Shown here: positions 1-9,948 of the stretch, in pieces
Numbering within the stretch: the stretch's first letter is position 1
Layout: each line of letters opens with the position of its first letter
Source of the DNA: Bdellovibrionales bacterium
GTDB taxonomy: Bacteria > Myxococcota > XYA12-FULL-58-9 > SYDY01
NCBI GenBank assembly: GCA_005801425.1
Contig: SYDY01000121.1
Location: forward strand, 1-64,000
DNA: 64,000 nt
Direction: 5' to 3'
Position numbers and translations under genes: made by a program
The notes under the pieces: generated by a model
Database searches by the model: none
Seen by the model: only the letters and a program-made list of their open reading frames with translations
Told to the model about the DNA's origin: nothing

Positions 1-3000
1 CGCATCATCACACAACCGGAGGCGACAAGAGGTGCTGTGGCAAATCCAAATTCTTCCGCACCCAAAAGTGCTGCAAAGGCCACATCGCGCCCTGTTTTAA
101 GTTGTCCATCGGCCTGCAAAACAACACGCGAACGCAAATCGTTCATGAGCAACACCTGTTGCGCTTCGGCCAAGCCCAATTCCCAAGGTGTTCCTGCATG
201 TTGAATAGAGGATAGAGGCGACGCCCCCGTACCGCCATCATGACCCGCGATGTAAATACAATCAGCGTGGGTTTTCGCTACCCCTGCGGCCACCGTACCA
301 ATGCCCGATTCAGAGACAAGTTTGACACCAATGCGTGCCTGTGGATTGCAATTTTTTAAATCAAAAATAAGTTGGGCAAGATCTTCAATCGAGTAAATAT
401 CATGATGGGGAGGCGGTGAAATCAACGTAACCCCTGGTGTCGCATGGCGTACTTTCGCAATGATCGCATCGACTTTATGCCCCGGTAACTGTCCCCCTTC
501 GCCAGGTTTTGCGCCTTGTGAAATTTTAATTTGAATTTCATCGGCATTCACCAAATAGTGGGCCGTCACACCAAATCGTGCCGACGCCACTTGCTTTACG
601 GCACTGCGACGCAAATCTCCATTATCATCGGCAACAAATCGCGACGCATCTTCCCCGCCTTCACCGCTGTTGCTTTTGCCACCCATGCGATTCATGGCAA
701 TGGCGAGATTTTCATGGGCTTCGGCGCTGATAGACCCAAAGGACATCGCCCCTGTGCAAAAACGTTTGACGATTGATTGCGCAGATTCCACCTCTTCAAG
801 AGAAACAGGATCTCTTCTTGCGTGAAAATCCCACAAACCACGCAGCGTCATGGGGTTCTCGCCTTGATCGTTGATGGCTTTTGCGTAGGCCTTGTAATCG
901 GCTTGCGATTTTAAACGAACGGCTTTTTGCAACGCAGCAACGCTGGTGGGTGTCCACAAATGGCGTTCGCCTTGGATACGCCATGCATAAACACCCCCAA
1001 CATCGAGCGCCGAATCTTCATATCCCGAACGATGGCGCACAATCGCATCGTGGGCAATTTGCGATAGTCCAATCCCATCGAGCACACTAAGTGTACCTGT
1101 AAAATAACGGTTGATGACTTTTTTACTGATGCCGATACATTCGAAAATTTGCGCACCATGGTAGCTTGCGAGCGTCGAAATACCCATTTTAGCAAGGACT
1201 TTGAGAAGTCCTTTTTTTATCGCGTATACATAATTTTTAATGCCATCACTCACGGAGAGTTCAAGAACACCCTGCTCGCACAATTCTCGGATGCTATCAA
1301 ATGCGAGATATGGATTGACTGCACCTGCGCCATAACCAATCAACAATGCGAAATCAGCCACTTCACGGGGTTCGCCGCTTTCAACCACCAAACCCACACG
1401 GGTTCGTTTTCCAGCGCAAATCAAATGATGATGCACAGCAGACACGGCAAGCACGCTTGGAATTGGAATAAAATCGGATGTCACACCCAAATCACTTAAG
1501 ATCACAATGCTGTAGCCAACATCCACCGCTTGCTCGGCCTTTGCACACAATTCGGCCAATGCCATTTCCAACGACAATGCAGGAGCTTCACCCGGTACAA
1601 ATAAGGCCTCAAGGGTCAACGATTCAAATTCAGGAAATGGATTGCGACGTATTTTATCGAGATCGCCATCGCATAAAATAGGATGGGGCAATTCAACCAA
1701 ACGTGCTTGGGAAGGTGTTTCATCGAGCAAATTGCCTTCGCCGCCCAAAGAACTTGCAAGTGACATCACCAATTGCTCGCGAATAGGATCAATCGCAGGA
1801 TTGGTGACTTGTGCAAACTGTTGCTTAAAATAACGAAACAACGAAACGGGCCGATGGCTCAAAACAGCCAAGGGGATATCCGTCCCCATGCTTCCCACAG
1901 GTTCGGCACCGTCTTCGGCCATGGGTTTAATCAGCACTTCGAGATCTTCACGGCTGTAACCAAATACTTTCTGCAAACGTTTGCGATCACGGGGAGATCG
2001 ACGCGGCACCCGTGACACTTCAGGCAGTTGGGCGAGATCTATTTTGTTGTCGGCGACCCATTGGGCATAGGGTTGCTGGCTTGCCACTTCCATTTTGATT
2101 TCATGGTCGCGCAAGATCTTGCCTTGATCCGTATCGACCATCAGCATTTGACCCGGCTTTAAACGACCACACTCCACAATATGGCGTGGATCAAGATCAA
2201 GCACTCCAAATTCGCTGGCGGCCACCACAAGGCCTGTATCCATGATCGTATACTTTGCAGGACGTAAACCATTGCGATCGAGAATAGCCCCCACACTGAC
2301 ACCATCCGTAAAAAGGATCGCGGCAGGACCGTCCCATGGCTCTACAAGATCTGCGTGGAAATCATAAAAAGCCCGAAGCTCCGAGGGCATCTCAAGTTCG
2401 GCGCCACGCGCTTCGGGGATCAACATCATCATCACATGGGGAAGACTGCGTCCACCGGCGAGTAAAAAATCAACCACGTTGTCGAGTGCAGCCGAATCGC
2501 TGCCTCCTGGTCGAATAATACTTTTTAGGTCATGGATATAATCGCCAAACACCGGTTTCGCAAGAGCGCCTTCCCGTGCCAGCATCCAATTGGTATTGCC
2601 GCGCAACGTATTGATTTCACCATTGTGGGCAATACGGCGGTAAGGATGCGCACGATCCCATGTGGGAAACGTGTTGGTACTAAAACGCGAATGCACCATA
2701 GCCAAACGTGATTTGCATTCGGGGTTTGCCAAATCAGGATAAAATTGGGCGAGACGTTCTGGGAGCATCAAACCCTTGTAAACAATGCTTTTGCAAGAAC
2801 AACTTACGATGTACAAATCGTTTTTGTGCGCTGTTGTAATTTTCCCAACGCGTTTGCGCACCATAAACAAAACACGCTCAAAAGCATGATGGGGACAACG
2901 ACGTCCAATGAACAATTGTCTGATCACCGGCATGGTGTCCCTTGCGGTGACGCCCAATATTTCATGATCGCACGGCACAGTACGCCATGCGATCACCTCT

Positions 3001-3365
3001 TGCCCGAAATGTTTTGCAGCAGCTTCGATATCGCGTTCATGATGGCTACGAATTTCGGGATCTTGGGACAAAAAGATCATGGCCACGCCATAATCGCCAG
3101 GTGGAGGAAGTACGATCCCATCACAGGCAAGTGCACGACGATACAGCGTGTGCGGGATCTGCAGAAGAAGGCCACACCCATCGCCCGAACCAGGATCTGC
3201 ACCTGAAGCCCCACGATGGGACATGCGGCTTAATACATCGAGCGCATTGCGAACGACATCGTGACTGGCAGAGCCCTTGGTATCTGCAACGAAGCCCAAA
3301 CCGCAGGCTTCATGCTCATGATCGGGATGGTACAAACTTTGGGGCTCGGGAAGGCCATGATACAT
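1..3365 (-). CDS. gltB: glutamate synthase (NADPH/ferredoxin) large subunit, 3' end outside window
   Basis: Makes glutamate from glutamine and 2-oxoglutarate. About 1121 codons are present. The N terminus reads HEACGLGF, so Cys21 is the expected N-terminal nucleophile of the class II amidotransferase domain after removal of a 20-residue propeptide. The central and FMN-barrel regions follow ([12 protein letters not shown] near residue 840, GGTGASP near 1070). The window edge falls just after Cys1118 in SGCVMM, which matches the first of the three cysteines that bind the 3Fe-4S cluster in this family; the other two and the C-terminal beta-helix domain are beyond base 1. The ATG at 3365 follows a GAGG ribosome site 7 bases upstream. 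The gene lies 64 bases downstream of the metalloprotease gene on the same strand. Identification is secure; whether gltD is adjacent cannot be seen. Confidence 0.97.
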   Translation of the reverse strand, partial: MYHGLPEPQSLYHPDHEHEACGLGFVADTKGSASHDVVRNALDVLSRMSHRGASGADPGSGDGCGLLLQIPHTLYRRALACDGIVLPPPGDYGVAMIFLSQDPEIRSHHERDIEAAAKHFGQEVIAWRTVPCDHEILGVTARDTMPVIRQLFIGRRCPHHAFERVLFMVRKRVGKITTAHKNDLYIVSCSCKSIVYKGLMLPERLAQFYPDLANPECKSRLAMVHSRFSTNTFPTWDRAHPYRRIAHNGEINTLRGNTNWMLAREGALAKPVFGDYIHDLKSIIRPGGSDSAALDNVVDFLLAGGRSLPHVMMMLIPEARGAELEMPSELRAFYDFHADLVEPWDGPAAILFTDGVSVGAILDRNGLRPAKYTIMDTGLVVAASEFGVLDLDPRHIVECGRLKPGQMLMVDTDQGKILRDHEIKMEVASQQPYAQWVADNKIDLAQLPEVSRVPRRSPRDRKRLQKVFGYSREDLEVLIKPMAEDGAEPVGSMGTDIPLAVLSHRPVSLFRYFKQQFAQVTNPAIDPIREQLVMSLASSLGGEGNLLDETPSQARLVELPHPILCDGDLDKIRRNPFPEFESLTLEALFVPGEAPALSLEMALAELCAKAEQAVDVGYSIVILSDLGVTSDFIPIPSVLAVSAVHHHLICAGKRTRVGLVVESGEPREVADFALLIGYGAGAVNPYLAFDSIRELCEQGVLELSVSDGIKNYVYAIKKGLLKVLAKMGISTLASYHGAQIFECIGISKKVINRYFTGTLSVLDGIGLSQIAHDAIVRHRSGYEDSALDVGGVYAWRIQGERHLWTPTSVAALQKAVRLKSQADYKAYAKAINDQGENPMTLRGLWDFHARRDPVSLEEVESAQSIVKRFCTGAMSFGSISAEAHENLAIAMNRMGGKSNSGEGGEDASRFVADDNGDLRRSAVKQVASARFGVTAHYLVNADEIQIKISQGAKPGEGGQLPGHKVDAIIAKVRHATPGVTLISPPPHHDIYSIEDLAQLIFDLKNCNPQARIGVKLVSESGIGTVAAGVAKTHADCIYIAGHDGGTGASPLSSIQHAGTPWELGLAEAQQVLLMNDLRSRVVLQADGQLKTGRDVAFAALLGAEEFGFATAPLVASGCVMM

Positions 3366-3429
3366 TGTACATCCTCACAAATTTACCCCATTCTATGGCA
3401 GCGGAAGTCAGTCGGGAAGAGGAGATATG

Positions 3430-4740
3430 TTAACGACGCGTAATGACAACATCAAAGATCTGGGCATCCTGGATCGTCCCAAATATCCCGTCAGGCGAGA
3501 TATTGGATGCAGGGGGAGGGTTAATCAGCATGCGATGATTACCATTAAAAACACCGGTAAACGGTGCTTCTGGTGTCCCTATGGGCTGAATAGGCCTTCC
3601 CGTAAGATCCAGGTTTGCCCCCAAAATAAAATGACGACCGCGTGTCCACGGTTTGCTGGCCAAAAGATTAAACTGTCCTATCGTACAGATCACAAATGGT
3701 TTTTCGGAAGTCCCTTGCCCTGATGCGAACACCGGGTCGCCTTGAGGATAAACGCATAGCGGATCACGCAAAACATCAACATCGATATGATTGGCATCTG
3801 CCCCTGCATGAGCCGTGATCGCCATGTCGGTATTGGGTACAAGAAAAGTGGTGCCCGGTTTGACGACAGCAATTTGATGGCCTTTGCGAAGTACACGAAC
3901 GCCCATGGTTAATTTCACAGGAATAGATGCATCAACGGATACGCGCTGACGATACTCCAAAAAATACATCTCATTGAGGCCAGGGATACGCGCATAGAGT
4001 GTTGGACTCCCCGTCAAATCAGGCGTCATCAATGGCGCTAACGTGACGGACGCATTGCCGAGAATATCAACGATGCAATCTCGGCATCCTCCAAACCAAT
4101 CACGACCATTATCAAAATTAATTTTTTTATTCAGATGATAAGAACTGTAAGAAATAAATCCACCCGAACCCAGAGGATCACCGGGATCGCCTACATGATC
4201 AAATCCAAAATTGTGACCCATTTCATGAACCATGATATAGCTGGCATGGTGCTTTAGCCAAATCGTATTTCCGTCTGCAATACCTGACCAATTGGTTCCC
4301 TTACATATCGCCTGACCTGGTGTTAAAAACATGAAATCTGTGATCTCGTTATCTCCCTGCAATGCATCAAAGCGCACGCCATATTTCACTTCAATTTGCG
4401 CTTTTGCCATTTTTGCAAAAGGCGTCAATGTGCATTTTCGATCTGAATTGATAGGAAGATCCACAGCGAAAACGTCAACCCCTAGGTCAAAAATATCATT
4501 TTCATAATGCACAGCCCCCCTGGTTACCTTGTCAATATAAGGACGCACTCTTTCCATCTGTGTTGAAATTTTTGCAGCATACAGATCAACATCACCTCCC
4601 GTTTCTTCATACTGATAGTCTTGAAATTGGATCACAACCACAAGTTGTCGCCGGATCTCCGGCTTCAAGACAAGCGCACCCGCATGCACGATAAAACTCT
4701 GCGAAAGAAATAGAACCAACCACAAATTAAAAATACGCAT
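3430..4740 (-). CDS. secreted zinc metalloprotease, gametolysin/M11-like, with GLUG-type C-terminal segment
   Basis: A 436-residue secreted protease-like protein. Residues 1-20 form a signal peptide (MRIFNLWLVLFLSQ, cleavage near VHA-G). HEMGHNFGFDH at about 172-182 is a full HExxHxxGxxH zincin motif with two metal-binding histidines, a catalytic Glu and a third histidine, as in metzincins; the surrounding layout is most like peptidase M11 (gametolysin). The last 80 residues (PFVICTIGQFNLLAS, ILGANLDLTG, PIG..PFTGVFNGN, GIFGTI) resemble a GLUG repeat, a short beta-helical or adhesive module. An alternative ATG lies 15 bases upstream at 4755. The start used here gives the cleaner signal peptide and has GGTGGGG ahead of it. 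The substrate is unknown. Family assignment is inferred from motifs. Confidence 0.82.
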   Translation of the reverse strand: MRIFNLWLVLFLSQSFIVHAGALVLKPEIRRQLVVVIQFQDYQYEETGGDVDLYAAKISTQMERVRPYIDKVTRGAVHYENDIFDLGVDVFAVDLPINSDRKCTLTPFAKMAKAQIEVKYGVRFDALQGDNEITDFMFLTPGQAICKGTNWSGIADGNTIWLKHHASYIMVHEMGHNFGFDHVGDPGDPLGSGGFISYSSYHLNKKINFDNGRDWFGGCRDCIVDILGNASVTLAPLMTPDLTGSPTLYARIPGLNEMYFLEYRQRVSVDASIPVKLTMGVRVLRKGHQIAVVKPGTTFLVPNTDMAITAHAGADANHIDVDVLRDPLCVYPQGDPVFASGQGTSEKPFVICTIGQFNLLASKPWTRGRHFILGANLDLTGRPIQPIGTPEAPFTGVFNGNHRMLINPPPASNISPDGIFGTIQDAQIFDVVITRR

Positions 4741-4869
4741 CGCACACCCCACCATTAAACCACCACATCCCCATTGTAGCCTGGAAAAACGAGTACGCCC
4801 TTAAAAGCGGAAACAACTTTCCCTCATAGTGAGCGATAAGTTTGATGTGGCCGCCTGGGGAGTGGAACG

Positions 4870-5337
4870 ATGTCCGTTGTTGGTAAAGTTGGTGTTGCAG
4901 ACGCATTAATCGCACACACAGCACCACTTGTAGGGAAGATCATAGAATACAAGCTCAAATCCAAAGAGTCCGTTATCGGGGATGGAGATAAAGATTTTCA
5001 TGAGGGCGGCAGCGATGGAACGCAACTGAGCGGTCCGAGAAACGACAAATTCGAGATCGCGGCACGAAAAGAATGCGGCGATGCGGTCACCGTAAAATTC
5101 GCGTTTCAATTCATGCAGAGCGGCAGACAAAATGTGAAGGAAAATAAGAGTTTTGGTGGTTGCTGTGCAAGCGACGTAACACGAACATTCAATCGCAAGA
5201 TTTTAGGGATACAGATTGAGTCGGTATCTGTCACTCCCTATTCGCAGGACAATTATTCATGGGCCAAGGCTTCAGTTGATTTAGCGAAGACGAAAAGCAA
5301 TGGGACTGTGACTTGGGCGAGTTGGGTACGGCCGTAA
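4870..5337 (+). CDS. hypothetical protein, 155 aa
   Basis: Not recognised. The reading frame has a GGGGAG ribosome site 7 bases before its ATG, stays open for 155 codons and ends two bases before the convergent rapA stop, which supports it as real. The product has no signal peptide or membrane segment. The N-terminal 30 residues look like one amphipathic helix; the rest is rich in Ser, Lys and Gly with a Cys-Cys pair (FGGCCASD) near residue 98 and alternating hydrophobic patterns suggestive of beta strands. It stands alone between the protease gene (divergent) and rapA (convergent). No function is proposed. Confidence 0.6.
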   Translation: MSVVGKVGVADALIAHTAPLVGKIIEYKLKSKESVIGDGDKDFHEGGSDGTQLSGPRNDKFEIAARKECGDAVTVKFAFQFMQSGRQNVKENKSFGGCCASDVTRTFNRKILGIQIESVSVTPYSQDNYSWAKASVDLAKTKSNGTVTWASWVRP

Positions 5338-5339
5338 TA

Positions 5340-8300
5340 TTAGGCGCTGACGGCGCGATGGGGTACAAGGCGCAGTGCGATGGCTGCAACCCACTTGGGC
5401 TGAACTGCATCAAGCGCAATTTCAACGCGATGCTCTTCATTGGCAAGCATTGATTTCGCGGTATCAAAGCGTTCACGTGCTTCATCTGCTGAAACGCCAC
5501 CATCGATCTCGCGTAAAAAGGAACGTTCAAGATCAGCGTGGCGTTGTTCCATCACAGCCTGCCAACGTTTTCGTGCTTCTGAGATACGTCGCTGAACGTC
5601 TGGTTCAGCCAAGCGCAATACTGCATCAAAATTTTTCTCAATGCTCGCACGCCAACGTGCTTGATGGGGCTTGAGTGGCGCTGCATCCATGCGTTCAAGT
5701 TGGATTTCGCCATCAAGTGCGATATGTTCATAGGCGGGCGTGCGTTGTCCAGATTCATCGAGGGCAAGAACACGTACATTGCCTGAAAGAAATGGACGGG
5801 CATTTTCAGGTACTGACAAAACGTAGGCCCAAATAAATACGGCACCATCTTTTTCTGCACCACGTAGAATAGCAAGGCTTGCCGATGCATCTTGCGATTC
5901 TTCCGCCCATTCAAGTGCATGATCCACCAAAGGATGACCAAAGCTAAAAAATTCGACCTCCTCATGATCAAGAGCAAGCGTACGTGAAAATGTCCCTATC
6001 ACCGCTTCTTTGGGCGCACTGCCAACAGCCGGCGCTCCTTCGGCAGCAATAAGCCCTGGCAAGCCTTTCGGATGCAATTCAATATGATGGGTATCGGCAT
6101 AGCGTTGAACAAGCGCTTCGGTACGTGCTTCGAGATCTGCCGGGATCGACGAAAGTACAGCCTGTGCGCGTTCCATAGAAAAGCTTGCTGTATCCACAAT
6201 GGGATCTACCGCGTTTTCAATGCGCTCTCTCGCAGTTTGCACAATATTCTCAGTTTCAGCAGCGAGCGTTCGCCATGCCTCATGCTCCGCATCATCGAGA
6301 ATTAAATCCGCAATTCGATCGCCCACATACTCCAGCGCATGATCGATACCACCCACAGTGCGCTCTAGAACACCGATGGCTTTATGCATGATATGCACAA
6401 TACCCGCTTCAAAGCCCCCTTCAAAATAGGGAACCAGCACGCGAACATCGTTGTGTTGTCCCACACGATCGACGCGGCCGATGCGTTGCTCAACCATCGC
6501 AGGACGCCACGGCAAATCATACAATACAATATTGCTACAAAACTGGAAGTTGCGTCCTTCACCACCTGCTTCCGTAGAAAGCATCACACGAGGACCTTTG
6601 GGATCGCGAAACCATGCGACCTGACGATCTTGATCGCGTGGTGAAAGTCCACGATGAAAAACCGCGACATCAGAACCAAGTGCCACTTCCAATGCGGGCT
6701 TAAGCACACGCACGGCAGTCGGACTTTCCACAAACACCAGGAATTTTTCCATCGGCTTTTCACGAAGCGTTTGCGCAAGCCATCGCAATCGCATATCGCC
6801 GGTGGGCAATCCTTTGGAACATGTGGGCGCTTGAACAATCGCATCGATATGCGGTGCAAGCTCATCGGCAAGCTCAGGACTGATGGGGCGAAGAATATCA
6901 TCGAGTGCCTTGGGTGTTGCCCACAAGCCACGCAAAAGTTGCCCAATGAAACGACGGCGTTCGCTTTCATCAGGATGGCCTGCAACCACCGCAGTGAGTA
7001 CTTCTTCGCCGACTTCAAGCAACAGTGCTTGTTGCTCGCTGGGCTCTATTTTGTGCAACTCGGGCAAGCGTTTCGGCATACCGCCCACAGGACCACGGCG
7101 ATTGCGCACCACCACTTCGGCCAAACCATGACGCTGGCGCAGCGCTTGAATCACCTGTTGATAGGCAACGTCATCGGATGATTCTGCAACGAATTCTTGA
7201 AAAATTTGCGCATCGTGGGCGGTATCCCCAAGGAGATCCAATCCCAACGCGATCATCGATTCATTAAGCACTTTGCCTTGTTGATTTGCCCCTTGCACGG
7301 CTTTCGCAAGCAAACGCAACGCTTGGCTTTGTTCTACAACGCGCGCAAATCGTTCTGGGGCATCAAAACGCACAGGATCAAGAAGTCGCAACAACGCGTG
7401 ATAATTTTCAGGATTAAGCGCCATCGGCGTGGCGGTAAGCAACAGCAGATGTTTGGTGCGCGGCGCCAAGATCTCAGCCAATCTGTAACCGGCTGTACTG
7501 CGAACACCATCACCACGATTGAGATGATGGGCCTCATCGATGATCACAAGATCCCATGTACTTTGACGTGCTGCTTCGAGAAGCTTGGGATCGCGCGAAA
7601 CGCGATCGATCGATGCCACAAGGTGCGGATATGCATCGAATGGTGAAAGATCGGGGAAATCAACAGAGGCATCGTCGAGACGCTCATCATCAAGCAATAC
7701 AGGAAGCTCATGAACCTTGCGGTACACTTCGCCAAGCCATTGGATACACAGCGTCTCCGGGGCAAGAATCAAAACCCTTTGTGCGCGGTTTTCACGCCGC
7801 AAGCCCGCATAGATGAGCAATGCTTCGACGGTTTTACCAAGCCCTACTTCATCGGCCAAAAGCATCCGAACAGGCTCACGTTCAAGCGCGCGGGTCGCAA
7901 CATCGATTTGATGGGGCAACCACGCCACACGTGCACCGAAAATTCCCGCATACCCTTCACGCGAACCCAAAGAGGCAAGATCGAGCCCCATCAACCGAGC
8001 GCGAACTGCTTCAGGATGCACCACATGCAAGCTCGCAAGACGGGCTTTGGCACCTATTTCATATTGCGCACCAACGACCAACTCCGCTTCGAGGTAACGC
8101 TCACCATCGGATCCTTCGTAGATCATGACACCGAGATTGTCGTCGATCCCCAATGGACGCACCGTGATCGGGGTCCCTGATTGCGTTTGAACCGATTGTC
8201 CGCGATCGATCAGATAGCGTTCAAGGCCATTTTCGGCACTTGTGGTGTAACGCCGTTCTTCTTCAAGACGAGGAAAAATAACCACGATGGTTCGGTCTTC

Positions 8301-8390
8301 AACGGCCTTGATCGTACCTACGCCCAAGCTTGGATCAGCTGGGCACCAAACGAGTTGTCCTGCTTTGGCAGATGCCTTCGGTGCAGCCAT
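5340..8390 (-). CDS. rapA: RapA-type RNA polymerase-recycling SNF2 ATPase
   Basis: A 1016-residue Swi2/Snf2 ATPase of the RapA group, which binds RNA polymerase and helps release it after transcription; E. coli RapA is 968 residues. The first 110 residues form tandem SH3/Tudor-like beta units (GQLVWCPADPSLGVGTIK). Walker A is DEVGLGKT at about 180-187, and motif II is DEAHH at 285-289, the form RapA uses. Later helicase motifs include LLTATPMALNP and STEAGGEGRNFQFCS, with QRIGRVDRVGQ as motif VI. The C-terminal 450 residues match the RapA spacer and Rpb2-like regions. It sits 52 bases downstream of the glutaredoxin fusion gene, separated from it by a terminator-like hairpin. Confidence 0.93.
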   Translation of the reverse strand: MAAPKASAKAGQLVWCPADPSLGVGTIKAVEDRTIVVIFPRLEEERRYTTSAENGLERYLIDRGQSVQTQSGTPITVRPLGIDDNLGVMIYEGSDGERYLEAELVVGAQYEIGAKARLASLHVVHPEAVRARLMGLDLASLGSREGYAGIFGARVAWLPHQIDVATRALEREPVRMLLADEVGLGKTVEALLIYAGLRRENRAQRVLILAPETLCIQWLGEVYRKVHELPVLLDDERLDDASVDFPDLSPFDAYPHLVASIDRVSRDPKLLEAARQSTWDLVIIDEAHHLNRGDGVRSTAGYRLAEILAPRTKHLLLLTATPMALNPENYHALLRLLDPVRFDAPERFARVVEQSQALRLLAKAVQGANQQGKVLNESMIALGLDLLGDTAHDAQIFQEFVAESSDDVAYQQVIQALRQRHGLAEVVVRNRRGPVGGMPKRLPELHKIEPSEQQALLLEVGEEVLTAVVAGHPDESERRRFIGQLLRGLWATPKALDDILRPISPELADELAPHIDAIVQAPTCSKGLPTGDMRLRWLAQTLREKPMEKFLVFVESPTAVRVLKPALEVALGSDVAVFHRGLSPRDQDRQVAWFRDPKGPRVMLSTEAGGEGRNFQFCSNIVLYDLPWRPAMVEQRIGRVDRVGQHNDVRVLVPYFEGGFEAGIVHIMHKAIGVLERTVGGIDHALEYVGDRIADLILDDAEHEAWRTLAAETENIVQTARERIENAVDPIVDTASFSMERAQAVLSSIPADLEARTEALVQRYADTHHIELHPKGLPGLIAAEGAPAVGSAPKEAVIGTFSRTLALDHEEVEFFSFGHPLVDHALEWAEESQDASASLAILRGAEKDGAVFIWAYVLSVPENARPFLSGNVRVLALDESGQRTPAYEHIALDGEIQLERMDAAPLKPHQARWRASIEKNFDAVLRLAEPDVQRRISEARKRWQAVMEQRHADLERSFLREIDGGVSADEARERFDTAKSMLANEEHRVEIALDAVQPKWVAAIALRLVPHRAVSA

Positions 8391-8407
8391 GGTGAGGGGA
8401 ACCCCTT

Positions 8408-8433
8408 AAAAAGGGCGCAGCAAGCAGCGCCCC
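8408..8433 (-). terminator. rho-independent terminator after the glutaredoxin fusion gene
   Basis: Read on the minus strand, a six-base-pair stem GGGCGC/GCGCCC with an eight-base loop (8413-8432) is followed directly by five T residues (8408-8412). It lies after the stop of the glutaredoxin fusion gene and before the rapA start, so it probably ends the upstream transcript or attenuates rapA. Confidence 0.7.
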
Positions 8434-8442
8434 AACATATTA

Positions 8443-9363
8443 TTAATAACGAGGGACGGTGGGATCAATTTCGGTGGACCATGCGTCCACGCCGCCTACC
8501 AAATTATTTACATTGCGAAAACCTTGGCGCAGATACGCTTCGGCCATGGCACGACTGCGACCGCCATGATGGCAATGGAAAATAATCGGTACATTTCGAT
8601 CAAGGGACTCCAAATCTTTTTTGACTTCATCGGTAAGCGGCTTGGCAGCATCGATCGATGCAATTTTCCGTTCGGCTTCAGGACGAACATCGATGAGGTA
8701 CACATCTTCACCCGCATCAAGCTTTTCTTTGAGCGCTTGCACGGACATCTCTTTCACCGTCGCGGCTTGGTTTGGATTGGTGATACGAAATCCTGAGCCT
8801 TGCGAACCCGTCTCAAAATCGATGGAGAGACCTTCAGCACGGCCTGCACTGCTGCGATCGAACACAAAAGTAAGTCCATCAATGATCACGCAAACATCCA
8901 TGGCAGAGGCTGGCGCAAACACAAGATTATGTTGAAAATCGGGTGTAATTTTGACACGAATACTTGCTGCATCATCGCCATCTTCCATGGCATCTCGGAT
9001 CACCTTGCATGCCGATGCGCTCACATGAATGGTCGGTGCTGCGACTTCGGCCATTTCTATGCCAAGCTGCTTATGCAACTCGCCCGATGCATACATTTCG
9101 TTGACAATATCGCAACCACCCAAAAATGTGCCGTCCACATAGAGCTGCGGGATCGTCGGCCAATTGGAAAACGATTTGATAGCTTCACGCAGCTCAGGAT
9201 CGGTCAAAATATTCACGGTATGGTATTCGTCCACAAGTTCGTCGAGAACCTCAACCACACGGGCCGAAAATCCGCATTGGGGCATACGGCGTATGCCTTT
9301 CATAAAAAGCACTATTTTGTGATCTTCGATGAGTTTTTGGATGCGTTGGTCCGGTGAATTCAT
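8443..9363 (-). CDS. monothiol glutaredoxin - A-type carrier-like - rhodanese fusion
   Basis: A 306-residue fusion of three Fe-S/sulfur-handling domains. Residues 1-105 are a Grx4-type monothiol glutaredoxin with the CGFS active site at 30-33, plus WPTIPQLYVDG and GGCDI, the glutathione and cluster-binding elements. Residues 108-195 resemble a HesB/IscA A-type carrier fold (SASACKVIRDAM, FDRSSAG..GLSIDF), but the usual C-terminal Cys-Gly-Cys is absent: the segment ends GSGFRITNPN. Residues 205-306 are a rhodanese domain with active-site Cys264 in CHHGGRS. Known roles of the parts suggest Fe-S cluster transfer plus persulfide chemistry in the cytosol; the combined role is inferred. The gene is alone on its transcript, ended by the hairpin before rapA. 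Confidence 0.9.
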   Translation of the reverse strand: MNSPDQRIQKLIEDHKIVLFMKGIRRMPQCGFSARVVEVLDELVDEYHTVNILTDPELREAIKSFSNWPTIPQLYVDGTFLGGCDIVNEMYASGELHKQLGIEMAEVAAPTIHVSASACKVIRDAMEDGDDAASIRVKITPDFQHNLVFAPASAMDVCVIIDGLTFVFDRSSAGRAEGLSIDFETGSQGSGFRITNPNQAATVKEMSVQALKEKLDAGEDVYLIDVRPEAERKIASIDAAKPLTDEVKKDLESLDRNVPIIFHCHHGGRSRAMAEAYLRQGFRNVNNLVGGVDAWSTEIDPTVPRY

Positions 9364-9428
9364 AGCCCGATCATATCGCTCTCATCCCATATTGCGCAAC
9401 ACCTACGAAAGCGGCACAGTAAGCCGCC

Positions 9429-9902
9429 ATGATGAACAAATACCTTGTGGCCGCTCTTCTGACCCTCGGGGCATGCAAGCACGCAACCCTCGCGGGGAGC
9501 ATCGTCGAGGACAACAAAGAAAATCGGGAAATTTATGCCCTGTTGCAAGCATTTCAAACCCACTTTGAGGCACGTGACCTCAAAGGGATCTTGGCGCTGG
9601 TTTCTCAAAGATACTATGAAGATATGGGCACCGCTGATCTGAGCGATGACTATGGCTATCCCCAACTTTCCGAGCATGTTTTGCCCAAAACCCTAGAAAT
9701 GGCATCGGAGCTTCATCTTACATACGAGCTTCATGATATTGTCATACAAGACGGTTGCAAGGAGGCTTTTGCCGATATTCGGTATTCATCGCGGGCACGC
9801 CTTGATCTGCCCAGCGGCAAAAAATGGGACCGCCATAAGGATTTTAATCGCATTGAATTTGTTAAAGAAGATGGGGTTTGGAAGATTGTGAGTGGATTGT
9901 AG
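9429..9902 (+). CDS. lipoprotein with NTF2-like domain
   Basis: A 157-residue predicted lipoprotein. The N terminus MMNKYLVAALLTLGAC ends in a lipobox (LGAC, Cys at 16), so it is probably anchored in the inner or outer membrane. The rest fits an NTF2-like/SnoaL cone fold: a helical start (NREIYALLQAFQTHFEARDLKGILALV), then long strands ending in NRIEFVKEDGVWKIVSGL, a typical end for DUF4440-type proteins. Such proteins bind small ligands or act as accessory domains; no catalytic residues can be assigned. It is divergent from the glutaredoxin fusion (65 bases between starts) and convergent with the homoserine-kinase-like gene. Confidence 0.75.
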   Translation: MMNKYLVAALLTLGACKHATLAGSIVEDNKENREIYALLQAFQTHFEARDLKGILALVSQRYYEDMGTADLSDDYGYPQLSEHVLPKTLEMASELHLTYELHDIVIQDGCKEAFADIRYSSRARLDLPSGKKWDRHKDFNRIEFVKEDGVWKIVSGL

Positions 9903-9907
9903 GGATT

Positions 9908-9943
9908 AGGAGTCCATGGATCCCCGCATTCGCGAGGATGACG
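9908..9943. repeat. dispersed palindromic repeat, copy 1
   Basis: An imperfect palindrome of the form ATCCCCGC-n-CGCGAGGAT followed by GAC lies between two convergent genes. The same head (CTGGATCCCCGC) recurs at 16099-16128, so this is a small dispersed intergenic repeat rather than a proper terminator; there is no T run. Confidence 0.5.
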
Positions 9944-9948
9944 GTAAT

